Assembly (NCBI RefSeq): GCF_014202275.1
Contig: NZ_JACHGF010000002.1
Coordinates: 186,001 to 250,000 of the forward strand
Length of the DNA: 64,000 nucleotides
Direction of reading: 5' to 3'
DNA from: Rhabdobacter roseus
GTDB lineage: Bacteria > Bacteroidota > Bacteroidia > Cytophagales > Spirosomataceae
Shown here: piece by piece, positions 1 through 7,861 of the stretch
Layout of the letters: every line of letters begins with the position of its first letter
Numbering within the stretch: position 1 is the first letter of the stretch
Position numbers and translations under genes: made by a program
Notes under the pieces: model-generated
Seen by the model: only the letters and a program-made list of their open reading frames with translations
The model's database searches: none
Told to the model about the DNA's origin: nothing

Positions 1-147
1 CACCAAGGCGTCGGGCAAGTGTTTGATGGGCATGGGTACTTGTACAAATTCCAACCAGAAGGGTTCGACTTGCCAGGTGTAGAGGCCCGTCAGGAGACCG
101 GCTCCGCCCAGCGCGGCGGCTCCCTGCAAAAAGTGTCTTCGATTCAT
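1..147 (-). CDS. Metallophosphoesterase, N-terminal fragment (cut by window edge)
   Basis: This is the first 49 codons of a gene that runs out of the window. The start is the ATG complementary to 145–147. The N-terminus has a twin-arginine-like signal (Arg3-Arg4, then an Ala/Gly/Leu-rich stretch) followed by residues reading VPMPIKHLPDALV. In YkuE-like calcineurin-type phosphoesterases this kind of segment leads into the first metal-binding motif (DxH), which would lie outside the window. No catalytic residue is visible here, so the family call rests only on resemblance of this lead-in. The protein is probably exported or membrane-anchored. Confidence 0.5.
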   Translation of the reverse strand, partial: MNRRHFLQGAAALGGAGLLTGLYTWQVEPFWLEFVQVPMPIKHLPDALV

Positions 148-278
148 GCGTTTTAGGAGCGGGTAAAGTACCCGGGTGGATCAATAACGACTTACTTAGG
201 CTTAGCAAGATAAAGCCATTTTCCCAAACAACCCGTATTTCTTCGTAGTTATAGCTACTCAACCAGCTACGAATTGCC

Positions 279-989
279 ATGAAAAAAGCCTATAGTACCC
301 TGATGCCCCGTCAGCGAACCAACGTAGGTTCTACTGAGCGGATCGTATCCCTGTTTGGCGGAGCCTGCCTGCTGTACGATGCCCTAACGAAAGAGGATAC
401 CAGTGTGGTGGAGGCTCTGGTGGGAGGGTACCTGATATTCAGGGGAGCTACCGGCTACTGCCCCGTGCATTCGGCCATCGAAGAGCGCCCCGCCCGGGAG
501 CACAGCCAGAACATCAACATCAAAACGCGCCTGCTCGTGAAGCGCCCCCGCCAGGAGGTCTACGATTTTTGGCGCAAGCTCGACAACCTGCCCCTGTTCA
601 TGAACCACCTCGAATCCGTAACCGTACTGAACGAGAGGGAGTCGGAATGGAAGGCCAAAGTACCCGGCGGACTGGGGACGATCGGCTGGCGTAGCGAGAT
701 CGTCAAGGAAGAACCGGGCAGGCTCCTGGGCTGGCATTCCAAGCCGGGGGCGGTCATCGAAAATGGCGGCAAAATTGAATTTAGTGATCTGGGAGAAGGA
801 GGTACCGAAGTGCAGGTGGTGATTTCCTACAAAGCACCCCTGGGCGTACCGGGCAAAGAGATTTCCCGGCTGCTGAATCCTTACTTCCGCGACATGGTGC
901 TGGAAGACATCCTGAATTTTAAAAACTACCTCGAAACCAACGAAGTACCCGCGCCCCGCGAGCCCCTCCGGTACGATGGCGAGTCGTAA
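279..989 (+). CDS. DUF2892 + SRPBCC-domain protein
   Basis: A 236-residue protein with two parts. Residues about 17–67 form a short membrane-associated segment of the DUF2892 (YgaP-like) type, with two hydrophobic stretches ending in GYCPVHSAI (Cys61). Residues about 80–220 resemble the SRPBCC/polyketide-cyclase fold, a hydrophobic-ligand-binding cup: a strand, the helix VYDFWRKLDNLPLFM, then strands with alternating charged and hydrophobic residues. This pairing recurs in Bacteroidota and Proteobacteria, where it is annotated only as a cyclase/dehydrase-like protein. No catalytic residues can be assigned. It is monocistronic by spacing and is convergent with the radical SAM gene downstream. 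The ligand is unknown. Confidence 0.75.
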   Translation: MKKAYSTLMPRQRTNVGSTERIVSLFGGACLLYDALTKEDTSVVEALVGGYLIFRGATGYCPVHSAIEERPAREHSQNINIKTRLLVKRPRQEVYDFWRKLDNLPLFMNHLESVTVLNERESEWKAKVPGGLGTIGWRSEIVKEEPGRLLGWHSKPGAVIENGGKIEFSDLGEGGTEVQVVISYKAPLGVPGKEISRLLNPYFRDMVLEDILNFKNYLETNEVPAPREPLRYDGES

Positions 990-1050
990 GTGGCAGAGGG
1001 CATAGGGGGAAGGGCATAGGGTACTTTAGTTGAAAGTACCCTGGCAAGCT

Positions 1051-1073
1051 CCCTTTCTCCGCGGGAGAAAGGG
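1051..1073. terminator. Palindromic hairpin between convergent genes
   Basis: A perfect 10-bp stem (CCCTTTCTCC / GGAGAAAGGG) with a GCG loop lies between the ends of two convergent genes. No T-run follows on either strand. The segment with its flank (GGGCTAGGGA) resembles short palindromic intergenic repeats found in many bacterial genomes, so it could be a REP-type element as well as a weak bidirectional terminator. Confidence 0.45.
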
Positions 1074-1098
1074 CTAGGGATAGAGGCATTTCACATCC

Positions 1099-3306
1099 CT
1101 ACACCACCAGCAACCCGCTGGCGCGAAGTTCTCGCCAGGTACCTGAAGCGCTAAACGCCTCGAAAGTACCCAGGCCCGCGTTTTCGAAATCTTTTCTAAA
1201 ATCCTCCAGCTGGTATGGTACGGGCTGCGTGGCAAGTACCTTGGGCAGGGCGTGGAGCAGCCACTCGGCTACGGGGATGGACGCTTCGACGGCCCACTCG
1301 TTTTTTTTATCGTAAAAAATCAGCTCGGCTCCTTGTACGCGCTGCTTACCCCGTTTTTCTTCAAAAATATTCAACGTAGGCAAACTACCCAGCCAGGTCA
1401 GGACGGCGTTGGGGCGGGGGGCTTCGGGGGGTACTTGCCGGAGGCTGTTTTCGATGTAGCGCGGCGGAACGGACGTAGAAGGTACTTTAAAATCGAACCA
1501 ACGCCCGAGCGGAAACTCGAAACAGACGCCGTGCATGTAGTTGAAGAGCGACTTCCGCAGGCCTTCGGCGAAGCGGTCGTGGTCGGTACCCTGCGGGTCG
1601 TGGTGGTAGAGGTCGTTGTCGGCGAAGCCGCCGAAGTCGGGCCCGATGCGCTGCACGTTAAACGCCGCCGGGTGCAGACCTACGGGGCTGTGGGCGGTCA
1701 TGGCGAAGCGGTGCCAAAAGCCCGACTGTACGACGCCCTGCTCAAAAAGCTGCCGTACCATTTCGAGCGAATCGATGGTTTCCTGGGCCGTTTGGGTGGG
1801 GAAGCCGTACATCAGGTAGGCGTGGACCATGATCCCCGCCTGCGTGAAGGCGTCGGCGACGCGCGCTACCTGGGCCACGGTGACGCCCTTCTTCATGCGC
1901 TCCAGCAGGCGGTCGGAGGCTACCTCCAGCCCGCCCGAAACCGCAATGCAGCCCGAGGCCTTGAGCAGGCGGCAGAGGTCCGGCGTAAAACTTTTCTCAA
2001 ACCGGATGTTGGTCCACCACACCACGGTGAGCTTCCGGCGCAGGATCTCCAGCGCCAGGTCGCGCATGAGCGCCGGGGGCGCGGCTTCGTCCACAAAATG
2101 GAACCCGTTCTGCTCGGTTTGCGCCATGATTTCCTCGATCCGGTCGCAGAGCAGCTCCGCCGTCACGGGCTCGTAGCGCTTGATGTAGTCGAGCGAAATA
2201 TCACAAAACGAGCACTTGCCCCAGTAGCAGCCGTGCGCCAGCGTGAGCTTGTTCCAGCGGCCGTCGCTCCAGAGCCGGTGCATGGGGTTCACGATCTCGA
2301 TCACCGAGAGGTAGTTGTGCAGGGGCAGGTCGGCGTAGTCGGGGGTACCTACCTCGCGCTGGGGTACGTCGCGCTCGCGGGCACCGTTGAGGTACTTGAC
2401 GTGCCCGTCGGCGGTGCGGAGGTAGGTACGTTTGAGCTGTGGCTCCTCGCGCTGGCTGTCCAGGTACTCCAGTAGGTACTTCAGGGGCGCTTCGCCGTCG
2501 TCGAGGCAGAGGTAGTCTACGTAGTCAAAAAAGCGCGGCTCCCGCAGCGAACGCAGCTCCGTATTGGCAAAGCCCCCGCCCATCACTACTTTGACGTGGG
2601 GGTAGTTTTGCTTGAGGTATTGCCCGCACTTGAGCGCCCCGTAGAGGTTGCCGGGGAAAGGTACCGTCAGGCACACCACGCTCGGCGCGCAGGTACTTAG
2701 CTTTTCGGCCAGGGCTTCCTGCAGCAGCTGCGACAGGTAGGTATCGGGAGCCAGCAGGGCTTCGTGGAGCTCGTCGAAGTGCGTGGCGGTGCGGCCCAGC
2801 CGCTCGGCGTAGCGGCTAAAGCCAAAGTACGGGTCTACGGCTTCCTGGATCAGGTCGCCCAGGTCTTCGAGGTATAGCGTGGCCAGGTGTCGGGCTTTGT
2901 CGTGAATGCCCATCGTGCCAAAGGCCCAGTCGAGCTCTTCCAGCGCCGCGAAGCGCCCCGCTTCGGGCAGGTAGCTGCGGTCGCAGATGCGGTGGGCCAG
3001 GGTGGGGTTTTTATTTTGTAAAAAACGAATAACCGGCCCGATGGTACTTAAGTAGTCGTCGCGCAGGCTGTAGATGCGGTAGCTGTTGTCGGTGAGCTCG
3101 GCGTCGGAGGCTTCCAGTTGCGCAAACAAAGTACCCAGCCCTTTTGCCGAAAAAAGTTTTAAGATCACCTCGATGCCCAGATCCGCCTGCTGCGCCGCCC
3201 GCCCGAGCGTGTTCAGGTACCCTTTCAGGTAGGCTGTGGCGGGGTAGGGGGTGTTGAGCTGGGTAAAGGGGGGCGTGATCAGTAAAATGTTTTTATTCCC
3301 GGACAT
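1099..3306 (-). CDS. B12-binding-domain radical SAM protein
   Basis: 735 residues. The first third (NILLITPPFTQLNTPYP..., then a segment around 205–290 with VVMGGGFANTE and FDYVDYLCLDDGE) has the layout of a cobalamin-binding domain preceding a radical SAM domain. The cluster motif GCYWGKCSFC at about residues 360–368 spaces its cysteines CX4CX2C rather than the textbook CX3CX2C. Similar GCYW(N/G)KC forms occur in B12-type radical SAM proteins. Such enzymes make methylations, cyclisations or ring contractions through a 5'-deoxyadenosyl radical; the substrate here is unknown. A GGLEVASDRLLERMKKGV segment and a conserved MYGFPTQT stretch follow, as in the family. A TATCTTTG promoter element lies about 27 bases upstream. 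There is no biosynthetic neighbour to suggest a product. Confidence 0.8.
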   Translation of the reverse strand: MSGNKNILLITPPFTQLNTPYPATAYLKGYLNTLGRAAQQADLGIEVILKLFSAKGLGTLFAQLEASDAELTDNSYRIYSLRDDYLSTIGPVIRFLQNKNPTLAHRICDRSYLPEAGRFAALEELDWAFGTMGIHDKARHLATLYLEDLGDLIQEAVDPYFGFSRYAERLGRTATHFDELHEALLAPDTYLSQLLQEALAEKLSTCAPSVVCLTVPFPGNLYGALKCGQYLKQNYPHVKVVMGGGFANTELRSLREPRFFDYVDYLCLDDGEAPLKYLLEYLDSQREEPQLKRTYLRTADGHVKYLNGARERDVPQREVGTPDYADLPLHNYLSVIEIVNPMHRLWSDGRWNKLTLAHGCYWGKCSFCDISLDYIKRYEPVTAELLCDRIEEIMAQTEQNGFHFVDEAAPPALMRDLALEILRRKLTVVWWTNIRFEKSFTPDLCRLLKASGCIAVSGGLEVASDRLLERMKKGVTVAQVARVADAFTQAGIMVHAYLMYGFPTQTAQETIDSLEMVRQLFEQGVVQSGFWHRFAMTAHSPVGLHPAAFNVQRIGPDFGGFADNDLYHHDPQGTDHDRFAEGLRKSLFNYMHGVCFEFPLGRWFDFKVPSTSVPPRYIENSLRQVPPEAPRPNAVLTWLGSLPTLNIFEEKRGKQRVQGAELIFYDKKNEWAVEASIPVAEWLLHALPKVLATQPVPYQLEDFRKDFENAGLGTFEAFSASGTWRELRASGLLVV

Positions 3307-3332
3307 GGCGGCACGTGGTCGTTTTTCAAGCG

Positions 3333-3340
3333 CAAAGATA
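3333..3340 (-). promoter_or_regulatory. Bacteroidota −7 element (TATCTTTG)
   Basis: On the minus strand the octamer reads TATCTTTG, an exact match to the Bacteroidota −7 consensus TAnnTTTG. It predicts transcription starting about 20 bases before the radical SAM start codon. No clear −33 TTG was found. Confidence 0.45.
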
Positions 3341-3451
3341 GCGAATTCTCCGCCGGGACCGGAGGGAGGCTAAAGCGTAAAGCCAGCCTAAAGGTACCTC
3401 TGGCTTTACACGTTGATTATTAATCATAAAGTACCCCCGTTGCGAGGTACC

Positions 3452-4339
3452 TTACTCGCTGATCTCGATGATAAACGAAGCCTCGAAAGTCTGCCCCGCT
3501 TCCAGACGCTGGATGGCTTCCTTGTGTTCCAGCTGCTGGTCGGCATCCGCGCGGTCGGCGATGCCCAGCCACGGCTCTATACACACATAGTCGCCCTGCG
3601 GCTTTGCCCAGATTCCCAGGTAGGGGAAATCCGCAAAATGTACCGTCACCCGCTGCGGCGACTTGTGGCTGCGCAGCGTTATTTTTTTAGATTGAAGATT
3701 TTTAAAAATCAGGGCGTCGTTCTCAAACAAGTCGTGGCGCAGCGGCAGCGAGGTACTTTGGTCCAGCAGCGGCACGGTTTCGCCCGTCAAGAGTCCCTTG
3801 TCATTGATGGGCCAGATGGGGGCCGTTTCGGGTACTTCAAATTCCAGGTAGTAGTCGTCGTAGCGTTCGGTTGGGTGGATAGGGCAGCGAAAAGCCGGGT
3901 GCCCGCCCACCGAGAAAAGCATGGGTACTTCGTCGAGATTCGTGACTTCGTGGCTGACCCGGATTCGATTTCCTTCCAACAGGTACTTGACCCGAAACGC
4001 AAACCGGAAGGGGTACCTGGCCAGCGTCTCGTCGTCGGTTTGCAGCAGGAACGTCAGGCTCGTGGGGGTACTTTCTTCCAATACCACGCGCTCGTTGTTG
4101 CGCACAAAGCCGTGCCGGGCCAGCGGGTAGGCTTGGCCCTGGTAGTAGTAGGTACCTTCTTTCAGCTCCCCCACGATCGGGAACAGCACGGGCGCGTGGC
4201 TAGGCCACACGGCCGGATCGCCGTCCCAGAGGTACTCAAGGCCGCTCGTCACCGACCGGATGCCGCTGAGTTCGGCCCCGGTTTGCTTGACGCTTATTCG
4301 CAGATACTGATTTTCAAGCTGAAAAGTAGGTTGTGGCAT
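3452..4339 (-). CDS. Aldose 1-epimerase family protein (LacX-like)
   Basis: 295 residues, the normal length for the LacX branch of the galactose-mutarotase superfamily. Family landmarks are visible: LSGIRSV near the N-terminus, WPSHAPVLFPIVG, the RHGFVRN histidine, VGGHPAFRCP with the putative catalytic histidine, and CIEPWLGIADR with the putative catalytic glutamate. The expected activity is interconversion of α and β anomers of a hexose or related sugar in the cytoplasm; there is no signal peptide. It lies 66 bases after the RRM gene on the same strand, so co-transcription is possible but functionally unexplained. The sugar specificity of LacX-type proteins is generally undefined. Confidence 0.85.
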   Translation of the reverse strand: MPQPTFQLENQYLRISVKQTGAELSGIRSVTSGLEYLWDGDPAVWPSHAPVLFPIVGELKEGTYYYQGQAYPLARHGFVRNNERVVLEESTPTSLTFLLQTDDETLARYPFRFAFRVKYLLEGNRIRVSHEVTNLDEVPMLFSVGGHPAFRCPIHPTERYDDYYLEFEVPETAPIWPINDKGLLTGETVPLLDQSTSLPLRHDLFENDALIFKNLQSKKITLRSHKSPQRVTVHFADFPYLGIWAKPQGDYVCIEPWLGIADRADADQQLEHKEAIQRLEAGQTFEASFIIEISE

Positions 4340-4405
4340 GTCGTAAAAGTTAGTTCAAGGGGTACTTGGCGGGTCGCCCACGGCTGGTCGCCCACGGCCG
4401 GTTTA

Positions 4406-5005
4406 TTACCACCAGTCGTCGTTCTTGCCTTTCTTTTTGCCAAAATCGCCCCCTTTGCTTCCTTTTTTCTTAAAGTCGCCGCCTTTGCTTCCTTTTTTCT
4501 TAAAGTCGCCTTTGAAACTTCGGCTGTCACCGCGCTCTTTCTTAAAGTCGGGTTTGAAGTCCGGCGTAAACAGGCTGCCGCCGCCCAAATCAGGCTCGTC
4601 GTCGATATCCTCCTTGCTGGCACCGTAATCCTTGGGGCGGGGCTGTGGTTTGGGCTCGCTGACGAAGCGCTTGGGCGGGGTTTCCCGTTCGCGCGGCTGG
4701 AAGGGTCGGCGCTCGGGGCGCTCGGCGGGTTTGGCCGGGCCCGCTCCCGGCCGGTCGGTACCTTTTCTAAACTGCGCTTCGTTCACCACCAGCGGGCGGC
4801 CTTCTACCTCCACGCCATTTAGTTCAGCAATGGCGTGCCGGGCCTGGTTGTCGTCGGGCATTTTTACAAAGCCGAACCCTTTGTTTTGGCGGGTCTGGTG
4901 GTCAATGATGATTTTTGCGGAAAGTACCTCTCCGTACTTTTCAAAGATTTCCCGTAGTTCTTTCTCCTGCATTTTGAAGGGGAGGCTCCCCACAAAAATT
5001 TCCAT
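4406..5005 (-). CDS. RNA-binding protein with one RRM and a basic C-terminal tail
   Basis: 199 residues. Residues 1–80 are a single RNA recognition motif, with RNP2 (IFVGSL, residues 3–8) and RNP1 (KGFGFVKM) in their normal positions. The rest is low-complexity: a Pro/Arg-rich stretch, then Lys/Gly-rich repeats (GGDFKKKGSK and relatives) ending in DDWW. Bacteroidota and cyanobacteria carry such proteins, which resemble eukaryotic glycine-rich RNA-binding proteins and are often linked to cold or stress responses. Two identical-looking tail repeats are also near-identical in DNA (4451–4510), so repeat number probably varies between strains. Target RNAs are unknown. Confidence 0.9.
   Translation of the reverse strand: MEIFVGSLPFKMQEKELREIFEKYGEVLSAKIIIDHQTRQNKGFGFVKMPDDNQARHAIAELNGVEVEGRPLVVNEAQFRKGTDRPGAGPAKPAERPERRPFQPRERETPPKRFVSEPKPQPRPKDYGASKEDIDDEPDLGGGSLFTPDFKPDFKKERGDSRSFKGDFKKKGSKGGDFKKKGSKGGDFGKKKGKNDDWW
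4451..4510 (-). repeat. Two tandem 30-bp copies inside the RRM gene
   Basis: Two adjacent 30-base units (4451–4480 and 4481–4510) differ only at the first base. They encode repeated Lys/Gly/Asp-Phe tail units of the RNA-binding protein. They are in frame, so slippage would add or remove ten residues. Confidence 0.9.
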
Positions 5006-5531
5006 GGTGTTTTTGGCTTGGTTTATCGGTGACCATTTGGGTGTAAAATTAATAGTTTTCGGGACGGGACGCGCAAGATAAAAGTTGTTATTTTTGGCTA
5101 ATTTTTATTTCTAATCAAAGTTTTTGTTATTTCCGGGGTCGGTAAAACCTCAACCAGGACTTCGGAGTACCCGTTTTGGCAAAAAGCCTTTCTTTTGCCG
5201 GGTCGGGTGAAGAGGTACTTTGGCGACGAACCCCGCCGGGGTAGGGTACCTACTCGAAAGGAGCCTAGCGGCGGTTGGGTACGTATAGCCCTCCCTTAAT
5301 CCGCCCCGCCACCCGGCCCAAAGGGGTAGTTTGAGGACTCCCCGGCGGCCGCTTCGGCACGGGTAGTTAGCTGGGGTCCATTCCAATTTTTGCAACTATT
5401 TCGCGTTTTAACAGGTACGATGCTTCCTTTTTTCGGTATTTAATTCGGATAAGTAGTCCTTAAATAAAATTTTTTAAAATTACGCTGAGTATATTTGCGT
5501 ACAGAACAAAGTACCTACTAATTTACTTAAT
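5006..5531. other. Intergenic region between divergent genes, with GC-rich core
   Basis: About 525 bases. The flanks are AT-rich and the core (about 5150–5390) is GC-rich. The core holds a small hairpin, ACCCCGCCGGGGT (5230–5242), and several GTAC motifs. An 81-codon reading frame on the minus strand (5150–5395) has a composition more like translated non-coding DNA (many Pro, Arg, Gly) and no recognisable domain, so I do not call it a gene. The right end carries the promoter of the downstream oxidoreductase. Confidence 0.5.
5490..5497 (+). promoter_or_regulatory. Bacteroidota −7 element (TATATTTG)
   Basis: An exact TAnnTTTG match placed 34 bases before the ATG of the Gfo/Idh/MocA gene, in an AT-rich upstream region. 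The −33 TTG is not clear. Confidence 0.55.
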
Positions 5532-6821
5532 ATGTCTATGAAGACTTCACGCAGAGAAGTTTTGAAGATGGCGGGCGTCGCGCTGGCGAGTTCGGCCTTC
5601 CCGGTAATCCTACCTTCAAACCGCAGCTACGCGGGCATCAACAGCGAAACCCTGAAAGTGGGCCTGATCGGCTGCGGAGGCCGCGGCTCGGGTGCCGCCA
5701 AGCAAGCCCTCAGTGCCGACCCCAACGTAGTGCTTTACGCCGTGGGGGATATTTTCAAAGATAAAATGGAGCTTTCGCTCGATAGCCTTAAGAAGGTACA
5801 CGGCGACAAAGTAGCCGTCGACGAAGGCCGTAAGTTCCTGGGCTTCGACGCCTTCCAAAAGGTACTTGACTCGGGCGTGGACGTGGTCATTCTGGCCACG
5901 CCGCCGCACTTCCGGCCCGAGCACCTGACGGCCGCCGTCAAAGCCGGTAAGCACGTCTTCTGCGAGAAACCCGTGGCCGTGGACACGCCCGGTATTCATA
6001 AAGTACTCGAAGCCGCCAAGCTGGCCAAAGAGAAAAACCTCTCGCTGGTGTCGGGCTTCTGCTGGCGCTTTCACGAGCCCAAGCGGGCCAGTTTTGCCAA
6101 GATTCAGGAAGGCGCCATTGGCGACGTAATGGCCGTTTACAATACCTACGACACGGGTACGCTCTGGTCGAAGCCGCGCGAAGAAGGCTGGAGCGACATG
6201 GAGTTTCAGCTCCGTAACTGGATGTACTACACCTGGCTGGCGGGCGACCACATCGTGGAGCAGGCCGTGCACAGCGTGGACATGATGTCGTGGGCCTTTG
6301 GCGACAAGCTACCCATCAGTGCCGTGGGCACGGGCGGCCGCCAGGTACGTACCGACGCGCTCTTTGGCCACATCTACGACCACTTCGCCGTCACCTACGA
6401 ATACGAAAACGGAGCCAAGGGCTTTCACTTCTCGCGCCAGCAGGCCAACTGCGAAAATAGCTACGCCGTGGAGAGCTTGGGTACCAAAGGCCGCAGCATG
6501 GTCAACTGCTCGCGCAACGTCCACGAAATTACGGGCAGCAACCCCTGGAAGTACAGCGGTGAGCAGAACGACATGTACCAAACCGAGCACAACGAGCTCT
6601 TTGCGTCCATCCGCAACGGCAAGCCACTCAACTACGGCGAGTCCATGGCCAACAGCACCTTGCTCGCCATCATGGGCCGCATGGCCGCTTACACGGGCAA
6701 GAAAGTGACCTGGCAAGACGCCCTGAACTCAACCGAAAAGCTGGGACCGGATACCTACAGCTGGGATATGAAACCGCCGGTGGTGGAGGTAGCGCGTCCG
6801 GGCATCACGCCTTTTATCTAG
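5532..6821 (+). CDS. Gfo/Idh/MocA family oxidoreductase with Tat signal
   Basis: 429 residues. It starts with a twin-arginine signal (TSRREVLKMAG, residues 5–15), so it is probably exported folded with its cofactor. The Rossmann fold follows: GLIGCGGRG at 44–52 binds NAD(P), and CEKPV (EKP at 145–147) is the family's conserved lysine motif. A C-terminal α/β substrate domain contains the histidine-rich GDHIVEQAVHSVD. These enzymes oxidise or reduce sugars, inositols and glycosides. Bacteroidota carry many Tat-exported members, several tied to 3-keto-sugar chemistry. The epimerase gene begins 9 bases after this stop, so the two almost certainly form one operon. The substrate cannot be read from the sequence. 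Confidence 0.9.
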   Translation: MSMKTSRREVLKMAGVALASSAFPVILPSNRSYAGINSETLKVGLIGCGGRGSGAAKQALSADPNVVLYAVGDIFKDKMELSLDSLKKVHGDKVAVDEGRKFLGFDAFQKVLDSGVDVVILATPPHFRPEHLTAAVKAGKHVFCEKPVAVDTPGIHKVLEAAKLAKEKNLSLVSGFCWRFHEPKRASFAKIQEGAIGDVMAVYNTYDTGTLWSKPREEGWSDMEFQLRNWMYYTWLAGDHIVEQAVHSVDMMSWAFGDKLPISAVGTGGRQVRTDALFGHIYDHFAVTYEYENGAKGFHFSRQQANCENSYAVESLGTKGRSMVNCSRNVHEITGSNPWKYSGEQNDMYQTEHNELFASIRNGKPLNYGESMANSTLLAIMGRMAAYTGKKVTWQDALNSTEKLGPDTYSWDMKPPVVEVARPGITPFI

Positions 6822-6830
6822 CCCTAGCGT

Positions 6831-7796
6831 ATGCAACGAAGAGATTTTCTGAAAAATAGTACGCTGGGTTTGGGAGCCACTGCGCTGGGCGTGTCCACGC
6901 TGGGCGTATCCACGCTGGCAGCCGGTCCTTTGGTGAGTCCGGCGGCTGGTACCCTGACCCAAACGGAAGCTGCGGCGGTGAATACCGCCGCCCGGCCGAT
7001 GATTAAGAAGAGCCTCAAGTACGGCATGATCAAAGAGGACCTGTCGCTGCTGGATAAGTTCAAAATGCTCAAAGACCTGGGCTACGACGGCGTGGAGCTA
7101 GACTCACCCAACGATCTGAGCGAAAAGGAAATTTTGAATGCCCGCGACAAGAGCGGCCTGGAGCTACCCGGCGTGGTGAACTCGCTGCACTGGAAGTCGC
7201 CGATCTCGGACCCGGACCCCAAGGCCCGTACGGCCTGTACAGAATCGATGAAGGAAGCCCTGCGGGCCTGCAAGCGCTACGGCGGCACCACGGTGCTGCT
7301 GGTGCCGGGCGTGGTCAACGACGGCATCACCTACCAGGAGGCCTACGAACGCTCACAAGCCGAGATCCGGAAGATGATCCCCGTGGCCGAGGAAACGGGC
7401 GTGAAGATAGCCCTGGAGAACGTCTGGAACAATTTCCTGATCAGCCCCGTGGAGGCGGCGCGCTACCTCGACGAGATCAACCACCCGCTGGTGGGCTGGT
7501 ACTTTGACGTGGGCAACATCCTGCGGTACGGCTGGCCGGCGCACTGGATCGAGATCCTGGGCAAGCGGATCATGAAGCTCGACATCAAGGAGTTTAGCCT
7601 CGAGAAGCAGAAGAACGAAGGGCTTTGGAAGGGCTTCGAGGTGGAGCTGCTGGAAGGCGACTGCAATTGGCCCGCCGTGAACCAGGCCCTGGTGAAGATC
7701 GGCTACTCGGGCTGGGCTTCGGCCGAGGTCCGGGGCGGCGATCGCAAACGACTGCAAACCGTGAGTGAGAAAATGGACCAGATCTTTAAAGCCTAG
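6831..7796 (+). CDS. Exported sugar-phosphate isomerase/epimerase-family TIM barrel
   Basis: 321 residues. A Tat-like N-terminus (MQRRDFLKNS) is followed by a low-complexity signal region in which two 15-base units (6885–6914) encode LGVST twice. The rest fits an AP-endonuclease-2-like TIM barrel. Probable metal ligands are Glu196 (ALENVWN), Asp226 (WYFDVGN) and Glu299 (SAEVRGGD). The KLDIKEF strand at 249–255 stands where other members have a metal-binding histidine. Such proteins isomerise or epimerise sugars, and some act on keto-sugars. Being next to and co-exported with the oxidoreductase suggests the two act in sequence on one periplasmic carbohydrate. That is an inference from context. 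Confidence 0.85.
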   Translation: MQRRDFLKNSTLGLGATALGVSTLGVSTLAAGPLVSPAAGTLTQTEAAAVNTAARPMIKKSLKYGMIKEDLSLLDKFKMLKDLGYDGVELDSPNDLSEKEILNARDKSGLELPGVVNSLHWKSPISDPDPKARTACTESMKEALRACKRYGGTTVLLVPGVVNDGITYQEAYERSQAEIRKMIPVAEETGVKIALENVWNNFLISPVEAARYLDEINHPLVGWYFDVGNILRYGWPAHWIEILGKRIMKLDIKEFSLEKQKNEGLWKGFEVELLEGDCNWPAVNQALVKIGYSGWASAEVRGGDRKRLQTVSEKMDQIFKA

Positions 7797-7827
7797 CTTC
7801 GGCTATTCTAACTTAATACAAGTACCT

Positions 7828-7861
7828 GCGCCGATGGATTCATTTCCGTCGGCGCTTTTTT
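7828..7861 (+). terminator. Rho-independent terminator
   Basis: A GCGCCGA/TCGGCGC stem, extended by further pairs beyond one mismatch, is followed by a run of Ts. It ends the oxidoreductase–epimerase operon. Confidence 0.85.

Noticed and set aside
1252-2475. 407-codon open frame on the + strand
   Set aside because: It is antisense to the radical SAM gene, whose motifs are clear. Composition is Val/Gly/Arg-rich with no domain, typical of a GC-driven shadow frame.
4451-4510. Tandem repeats considered as a CRISPR array
   Set aside because: There are no spacers between the two units, and they are in-frame coding repeats.
3413-4822. 469-codon open frame on the + strand
   Set aside because: It crosses two well-supported minus-strand genes (aldose epimerase and RRM protein) and has no recognisable features.
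5150-5395. 81-codon open frame in the gap before the oxidoreductase
   Set aside because: Rich in Pro/Arg/Gly/Trp with no hydrophobic core, start context or domain. Treated as non-coding.
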